Source: Carnegiea gigantea
Lineage: Eukaryota; Streptophyta; Magnoliopsida; Caryophyllales; Cactaceae
NCBI GenBank assembly: GCA_029747015.1
Contig: JAKOGI010001328.1
Location: forward strand, 32,501-96,500
Length of the DNA stretch: 64,000 bases
Reading direction: 5' to 3'
Part shown: one piece after another, positions 56,480 through 64,000 of the stretch
Layout of the letters: the number at the start of each line of letters is the position of its first letter
Numbering within the stretch: the stretch's first letter is position 1
Translations under genes and position numbers: made by a program
Notes under the pieces: generated by a model
The model's database searches: none
Seen by the model: only the letters and a program-made list of their open reading frames with translations
What the model was told of the DNA's origin: nothing

Positions 56480-59143
56480 TTCTTTCCCCCTTAAAAGAAT
56501 TTCGTCCTCGAAATTCTAAACCTAAGCTCGGTCCTACCTAGAATGTGTACATAAACCATGATCTACATGGTAGGTTTCCAAAAGGTTTCATTTTGAAGAC
56601 ATTACTTCTTTTAAATCGAAAGAAAATGGCTTATGGTATCCAGTCTCCTCCTCGCCAGTCCTCTTCAAGCATCTACTCACTCTATTTAGGCGCCAAGGAC
56701 AAATCGCATTGAAGAGGGGCAAATGAGTTGGCACAGACAACCATATTGAGTTTGTTTTGAAGAATGAACAAAGATTTTTGATAATCTAGACTCAGTTCGC
56801 ACGATAAGTACTAATTCTATGAATATGCATCTGTAAGTGGGCATCGAAGGGCATGACAATCGAGACAATGATGTCTTAAGGTCATACACCAGCAGTTTCA
56901 TTCTAAAACATGGATTCAAGTCACTTTTGGGACCACAATGATTGACATTGAGATTCCTAACCGCATTTAGAATAATAAAAATGTCATATGGCACCACATA
57001 GCATCGCTTAAGCAGGCAATTACAAAAGGGAAGCATGCGCAACTAATGTTTGTATGTTTATACCTCCGTCATAACTAGGTTTTAGGCCTCGCATTCACGT
57101 CGACTTAGGTAGGACATGCTAAAATGATATGAGGGGGTTAACAACGGAGCACAGAAGGTTAGGGATCACGGATAGCGTGAACTCACATAATCATGTCGGC
57201 AAAAACAACTCGGAGAAGGAGATGTTGAGGCAGGAATATAAGTCGATGATTTCGATCGTGGGGACCCTTTCCCTAGGGTTCTTACTTGGGACTGATCATT
57301 TTTGAAGTCATAGATTCATACAAATGAATGGTTATGCTCCTAGATGAGTCCTGGGTCTATGGCTTATGGGCCTACATGCTTCCGCTGTACTACTCCGATC
57401 AAACATACAAAGGTAAGAATGTATGAATGCATATTTCTAAGGTTGTCTCATCATGCTTATTATGTGTGTATGCAGTTATTCAGCTATTACGTGGAATTAT
57501 AGGATTCACAGAATACACGCAACAAGTCAGAGGTTATGCCATGCCATGAATCACTAAACTTACACCATTAGCTAATCAAGCCACATGCCAAGCCAACTTA
57601 AGTCAAGCAAATACCAAGATACGTATTTACTAAGCCAATCATCCACAGGATTCTTGAAAATTGCGCATGATAACATGATCCCGAGTATTCTACCATGCTA
57701 CTTTGTTAAACATGAGATATATATGTCTATGAACGTGATTCATGTAAATGCAGCTCTATTGTCATTTAGTCATGCATTACATACATCGAGTTCGACTAAT
57801 CCAACTATAACACGAGAGAACAATATTGATGGGCTGTAAATGATGATGCAAGAGTCATGCCGTGAAACTAGCTGCATAAATCAAATCATTCTAACTAATA
57901 CAGGCACATGTTCAATCGAATTCAAGCCAAGCAATTACAAAACCTCACTTTGTTGGCATTTGATCACAAACACATCGATGGCCTTATAGGTACACGTTAA
58001 GGTTTTATGAGGTACATCTATCCTACAGGTAATCATAGGAGTCCTACTGCTTATGTCACTCAGCTTGGTAGGGATTGTTTACTACGCACAATTCCAAAGT
58101 CTACTAGGTTCTTTCTCCCTTATGCTTTCTAGGTATATCAGGGTTCGTTCGGGCTAAAACATTGTCGCCCCCATTCACGAATACAATCCATAAAATTAAA
58201 AAAAAAAAGAACAAGCAATGCATAGTTTAGACAATAATGGCAAGGAAGGGGAACACTAGGCGCACTACGTAATGGTTCACAAGGTCCTACCATTAGTACA
58301 TACTCTTCAAGCATGCATATAAAAGTAACCCTTAATATACTCAGGGAATTCGGAATTCAAAAGAAAAGAGGGAAGACATTAATTAGTAGGATTACCAATT
58401 GTTGCAATCGATCTTGACACGTATGGTACAATGGCATGTACTTGGAAACCTAAGCTCGTTCATCGTAGCTAAAGAGTGTAAAGTAAATCTTGACTCGACA
58501 ACGAAAAGATATTAACATTTTGAAACTTCGGATTTCAAAGGTGAAAATAGGCGATCTGTTTTGAACTTCTTCTCTACCATCCTTTGAGTACGCCTGCTCA
58601 CTCCATTATGGGGCCCAAGGAGCAAATCGTACTTTAGGGGCAAAGATGAGCTTAGGAAAGAATTTTCAATCACTCGGGTCTACTTGAAGTGCTTTAACTA
58701 TCGATTGTCTTATCAGAGTGCACGAAGAAAACACTTATCATTCGAAACATCACTTAGCTCACACGATACAAGTGAACTGGACCCACTTCCTAACACACGA
58801 CTCATATACATCCGATTGGCTCAACCGGATCACCTAAAAGTCAATCAGTGAAGTCAGCTAGCACGTTAGGAACATATTGCACCAATGAAGTACTCACCAC
58901 GTCACTTGAAGGTGTGGGGAGAGCTATTTGGCTCTTATACTAACGCACAACTCGCCACTTTTACTCAATCCCTTCTTGAACCATACATAACTACTTAAGT
59001 GCAGCAACGATTATACAAAGCTCACATTTGCACACAAGCAAAACATATGTCACATATCCACAGAGTGTTCCTAGGCGATTATATGAAATGCAAGACTCAG
59101 GTCGCGGCCTATGGTTGCAGGACCTTTGCTCTGATACCATCAA
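56480..59143 (-). other. LARD internal region 2, non-coding
   Basis: Second 2,664-bp internal region. It differs from region 1 by scattered substitutions and compensating small indels. No retroelement domain is visible on either strand. It is bordered by a polypurine tract (56480-56491) and a primer site (59128-59139). Confidence 0.8.
59128..59139 (-). other. Primer-binding site of LARD internal region 2
   Basis: TGGTATCAGAGC on the minus strand, 4-base spacer to LTR 3. In minus-strand orientation this is the 5'-most primer site of the array. Confidence 0.85.
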
Positions 59144-62100
59144 TGTAACACCTCCAGCTAGAAGCATTATGTTTTCTTAACTTTCTACCTAAATTCTAGG
59201 ATGAAACGGACAAAGTTTCCCCTGAAAACTGGCCGTTTCCAGGCTATAAGCCTTATAACAGATCCCTGCAATTACACGGAAGCGTAAAACATTTAAAAGC
59301 AGCTCAACGGTCATGTGCTGGAGTTCACAACTTAACGAGCCACACGCTTGGAGTACACCAACCAGATTAATTCAAGAATAAAGGAGAAATGGAAGATATG
59401 ACTCAACGGTTCACACAACCGGAGTATTGGGGTTTACATTCCAAAGCATAACTAACTTTAACCAAAAGACATCTAACTGACTAGATGGTTGGCTCATAAG
59501 ACCGTACAGAGTGACTCATAAACAATATGCATTACATGAACTTAGAATCCCAATTTACAAACATTTCAAACCAAGAATACATAACGTGACTTCATTAAAC
59601 ACGTAAGATCCCTTTGATGGGCACAAACGACACCTTGCAAGCATGAACGGATTCCATCTTGTCATAGCTGATTCAATCTTTTTCCTGTTATAAAGAATAC
59701 CTGGGGAAAAGGAGGAAAGAGTAGTGGGATGAGCAACCATACGCTCAGTGAGTGTCCCCCGATCCCCTAAAAACCAAAACCGGTGCAGGCAATAGTATCT
59801 TTAATAGTCACATATCACGTATTCATACTTTACTATCATATTAGGCATTCTCGAAGTTCTTGTAAAATGCTACTAACCATAAACTTCATTTTAGTCGTTG
59901 AGATTCATGTTTAGGCCTCTGAATTTCATAACTAACAAGCACATAGCACATAAGCAAGCATCGAGGGCTAAGCATAGAAACTCTCTTTTATAGGCTAAGC
60001 ATAGGGATCTTTATTTTTTATAAATATAACTTCTTAGCATTCCAGTTTCAACTATGCATGAAACCTCATTCGTATGATGTGCACATAAAGTTATCTTTTT
60101 ATTTCATAATCATTCTTGTCTTAGCATTTCATTCATATGATATGCAGGAGGCACACAAACATTTCAAGTCTTATTCATAAGGTATGCGTGAAACATGCTC
60201 ATAAGGCTTTCTCTTTCATAATCGTATCCTGCTTAGCATCTCATTCATAAGTTATACTTGGAATGTTCACATAACGCTTTACTTAGATTTCATTCATATG
60301 ACTTGCACAAGCATCTTTCTTCCTTTTCGTGAAAATGTTTCACTTATCCTTACTTGAAATCTCATTCATATTTCATTCGTAAGAAAAGCACATAACATGC
60401 ACAGAAAACTTTTCTTCTTTTCTTGAAAGCACTTTGCTTAGCCTCTTGAGGCTCTTGTTCTATCAAAAAACATTTCATTTCATAATGGTTGTACAACGAC
60501 CCTCATAAACTTTTCATACATCATTTCATATGGCCACTTAGGGCCCATAAAAACTTTCTTTCATTCAAAACATATAAAATGTCCAAGCGCCAATTGCTTT
60601 TCTTAACTTAGTACGAAAGTACTTCTGGCATAAGATCATTACAGGTGCTAATTGGGTGAGATCTATTCTCAACGCCGTAGTGAGACCTAACGCTCACACT
60701 TAAGCTCTTACTCCCGGGATGGCTACATATAACATATCGGACCATTACATTAACCCTCGTCAGGGCCTTTAGGGTTTCCGGACCTTCCCCTACGTTAACA
60801 TCGTTCTTTTCGTATTGTCCGAAGCACATTATCTTAGCCACTTTAAAGCATATGGGCCATAAAGGCTAATAATTTTGCTGCTTCTCACAGCGAAATCATT
60901 TATCACACAACTCACGCCTTTGTAAAAACTCTTCAGGATTCCCCCGTTCAAGCACGTTTACTCCCAAAACTGTATTCATTTAGTTAAAATATGCCATCAT
61001 GCACTAACATTTATGGCTATTATCATTTCAAACATGAAATCCTTCTTTGAAAAACTCACCCTTATGCACATAGTGTAACTTGAGGACACGGAAGGGAAGG
61101 GGGTCCACATGTATCACATTTAAGCACTTCATAATCAATTCAGCACAATGAGCCACACATAGCCTCGCAATCCACACGATTGCAATTAATTCACAACCCA
61201 AGCTCCCTCCTCACAAGCACCGTACCATAAAGACCTCGAACCACTCATAGTTCTACCTCAAACCATCCAACTGCCTTCTCGGTTTCAATTTCGCAATTTA
61301 GCATTCTAATCATCATGATATACTGAAAAGCAATACGTATACTTACATAAACTTACCCGTGCTTAGCTTACCGAGTAAGCAATTAGCAATTGCCAGTGCG
61401 CTACAACCAACGGTTACATCATACACACATTTATACATGTAGACACTCATATGACCTTGACTTAGTAAGCCAAGTTAAACTAACTAGGCATGAAACATGG
61501 TTACATTCATGTATGGCAGTTAGGGGACGTAAACATGCTTAGTTCGTCATTCAGATACTATCTCTAAATCTATTGTATATGCATAATTCAAGTAAATAGA
61601 TAAGTATTGGTTCGAAGTTACATTTTAGCCTATTCATGCCATTCAAGCTTAACTATTCATGCCTTTCAAGCTTAACATGAATCAAGTCGCTATTTAAACA
61701 TAAAACTATTCACTTCGAAGTTTATAAATGATCGTGGAATGACCAAACTTTCATATACGTTGATTTTAAACTCTTATAATTCACTTTGAAATTAACTAAC
61801 AATTATGAAATAACTGAGCGTATTTATACGTTAATTCTAAATAGTTACGACAAATTTCGAAGTTCATATATGATTATGATTCATATGTGATTATGATTCA
61901 TATGTGATTACGACACGACTAATCATATATACGTTAATTCTAAGCGTTTATAATTCATTTCGAATGACATCTTCAGGCATGCATTAATTAAATAAATTCG
62001 AATCTAAGCCAAACATACTTACCTTACTTCGAATTAAAACTTTTAGCTTGAATTAACAAAATTGATTTGAATCAAAGCTAAGCATACATAATTCATTTCG

Positions 62101-63342
62101 AATTAATATTTCAAGCATAATTTACATCCATTGGTTCGAATTGACGCTAAACATATATAAATCGTTTCGAATTAACATTTCAAGCATAATTCACCTAAAT
62201 GGATTCGAATCGAAGCTAAACATACATAATTCGTTTCGAAATTAAATCTCATGCATGAATTAACGAAATTGATTCAATTCGAAGCTAATCATATATGATT
62301 CATCTCAAATTACAATTTCAGGCAACACATTTCTAGCAAATTTGACTGCCCTATTCTAACATGCAAGACCAATTCCTCTAAAACATTTGCGAAATTAATA
62401 CTAATTTAGGAGGCGAGGAGCACCCACCTGGACTCCAAGCTAGAGGACCCGATTTTGGGGTTTTGAGGCTGAATTGGGAAGCATAGGGACTCGAATTTCG
62501 TCCCTCTCTGCTGCTACGCACATACTCGAGGCAACCCCACCATTTTAGCCCTTCATCGTTGCTGCTTCTGGTGGCTGCCGAAACGGAGCTCAACCGCCGC
62601 CGGTTCACCGGCCTTGGTCGCGACGCCCATCGGCGTCTGAAGCCCCGTCGCGCCCCCCGTTCCTTCTCTTGCTCGACCCCCCTCTCTCCTTGCGACGGGA
62701 CAGAGGTCGGCCGGCGCCCAACTCACCGGTGCACTGCCGCCGCCGTCCGTCGGCCCCAGCTCGCCGCCTGTGTGCCCCTCGCTCTCTCTTCCTCTCTCCC
62801 ATGTGTGGGTTACGGCCAGGGGTTTGGAGACCCCTTCCCCCCTGTCGTGCTTCTCTCTTTCTGGCTGATAGAGAAAGGGGCTTTGGCCCCTCATGTTTTT
62901 TTTTCTTTTTTTTTTGGTTTGGTTGTTTTGGTCAATAGCTCAGTCAACTACAATTGCTAGTTCAATCTCGCAACCTCCTTTTCTAGACCCAGTCGCTAAA
63001 ATGACCTTCTATCGACTATTCGTTCCCAAATATGTAAAGGTTCGATTCTCATAAACCTCGAAACTAATTCTGAGATTTTGAAATCCTAATCATACTCGGG
63101 AAACGACTAAATAAATCAAATAACAACTAAATTAAACTATCAATATAATTTAAAAGCATAAATGACACGAATTGACTTTAAAATCAATAATAGGAATAAT
63201 AAGCTCCTTTTTTTGTAAAATTATTAGCTCTCATAAGCACATCGATAACAATTTAACTCATATGGTTACTAAAAATACGATTTTGTAATGTAAAAAGCAA
63301 GATAGGCAACTTAACGTAAAAATAACGAAGGCAAGTCTTGCA
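59144..63342 (-). repeat. LARD LTR 3 (right; 5' LTR of the minus-strand element)
   Basis: 4,199 bp, shorter mainly because units 3 and 4 of the 69-bp array are fused. The outer end reads GTCTTGCA, one transition from TTACA. TGAGG follows. Confidence 0.88.
60608..60841 (-). other. Small conserved LARD LTR ORF, copy 3
   Basis: Third unbroken copy of the 77-codon frame. Changes include GQYEKNDVNVGEG near the N terminus; the SHPGSKSLSVSVRSHY core is unchanged. Confidence 0.3.
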
Positions 63343-64000
63343 TGAGGTTCCCAAAATGGGACTAGAACACAAGTGTGTCCGTTTTTGGTTGAACCTACGC
63401 AGTTCTAGCAAAACAGCCATAAAATTGTCCACACATGTTGGATTAAGGTGATTCAAAAGGAATTTGAAAGCTAACACACTGACCTATCAACCTGCCAAAA
63501 ATCATAATTTTTTGGTGGGCCAATCATTACCAGTTTAATTCCAAAGTTACCCCTATTTTCTATCATTTTCAACCCTCAGTGTTTTTGCTTTCTCATCTTT
63601 TTTTCACATAAATTGCCACTTGAAATCATTCCAAATCACCGTAATCAGATATAAAAAGATCATTTAAGGCCTCATATACATGGCCCATATCAAAATCACA
63701 ACAAATGAAACAAGCAAGCTTGGATTCAACTTCCATGATTCAACTCGTTTGATGACACTTCTAATTCATCACCCACAACTTTAAACACCACTAAACTCAA
63801 TAAAAATAACATAATAACCATCATGTGGTTCATATAAACATAATCCATAACTTAACCAATCAATAACACTCAAAAATACATCAACATAGAGTTAGGATTT
63901 CACTCACTTTGAGCTTGGATACTAAAAGATGGAGATGGTGTTTGATGGTGGAGGAGTTAGGAGGGGTGGTAGCTGTGGCTGGGATGGTGGTGAGCTGGTG
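63343..64000 (-). repeat. Host repeat resuming after the LARD array
   Basis: Starts with the TSD copy TGAGG and probably continues the LTR-like sequence interrupted at 45295. No coding sequence is seen. The last 80 bases (GGAGATGGTG, GGTGGTAGCTG) are G-rich and run off the window. Confidence 0.4.

Larger units (their letters stand above)
45296..63342 (-). mobile_element. LARD-type LTR element array: LTR-internal-LTR-internal-LTR
   Basis: Three LTRs (45296-49557, 52222-56479, 59144-63342) and two internal regions (49558-52221 and 56480-59143, both 2,664 bp). The flanking bases are TAAGG (45291-45295) and TGAGG (63343-63347), a one-mismatch TSD, so the array occupies a single insertion site. 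LTR ends are TGTAA...TTACA. A TGGTATCAGAGC site lies on the minus strand next to the middle and right LTRs, which sets the orientation. No gag, protease, integrase, RT or RNase H motif appears in any frame. LTRs over 4 kb with a coding-free interior match the large retrotransposon derivative (LARD) class. The extra LTR-internal unit is best explained by unequal recombination between LTRs. Confidence 0.88.

Noticed and set aside
45296..63342. 6.9-kb periodicity read as a satellite or segmental gene duplication
   Set aside because: PBS, PPT, TG..CA termini and outer TSDs show LTR retrotransposon structure.

Overview
This window is repeat-dominated nuclear DNA from a flowering plant. The evidence is the set of plant-type transposons (SIRE-like Ty1/copia, hAT with BED and DUF659 domains, plant LINE reverse transcriptase, a coding-free LTR element of LARD type), initiator-Met tRNA primer sites, GT..AG exon borders, and exons of a plant-type rhomboid gene. 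I cannot name the species. I see no intact host gene, no tRNA or rRNA gene, no CRISPR array and no bacterial operon.

Layout. 1-2993: decayed hAT transposase element (+). 3002-4501: AT-rich intergenic DNA. 4507-15384: Copia element 1 (minus strand), 1.58-kb LTRs, TSD CATCT. 15390-17720: AT-rich spacer with long ATT/TTA runs. 17726-19150 and 36355-36451: exons of a rhomboid pseudogene; one exon sits in a 598-bp tandem duplication, and the last exon is displaced about 17 kb by nested insertions. The nest is, from outside inwards: rhomboid intron, LINE (about 19990-20471, resuming at 34389-35930), short LTR element (20472-34388) and Copia element 2 (23249-34223, + strand, TSD AAACT), which split the 3' LTR of the short element. 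37837-40722: a second, internally deleted hAT (minus) with an exact 8-bp TSD ACGTAATA. 42975-43322: another LINE fragment, interrupted at 43323 by an LTR-like sequence. 45296-63342: an LTR-internal-LTR-internal-LTR array (minus strand) with about 4.2-kb LTRs and 2,664-bp internal regions that carry no protein domains, bounded by TAAGG/TGAGG. 63343-64000 resumes the host repeat.

How the parts work together. Both Copia copies have the order 5' LTR - PBS - gag - one in-frame TGA - pol (PR, INT, RT, RNase H) - leader - additional ORF - polypurine tract - 3' LTR. The additional ORF encodes about 618 residues with a basic, nuclear-localisation-like N-terminal half, a central domain resembling the family annotated as putative plant transposon protein, and a C-terminal coiled coil. 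It is open in copy 2 and broken in copy 1. Its leader looks like that of a cellular plant gene. Both copies are dense in the short words GGTGTTC/GAACACC and CCTGTTT/AAACAGG, in LTRs, gag, pol and the additional ORF alike. I saw no similar density in the neighbouring elements. An extra nuclear-type protein plus an element-wide dispersed motif is the most interesting candidate system here; that link is inference.

Timing. LTR pairs of both Copia copies differ by about 1% (counted by eye), so both are recent. The LINE, the short LTR element, the hATs and the rhomboid exons carry many stops and frameshifts and are older. The LARD array looks intermediate, with visible substitutions and small indels between its LTRs.
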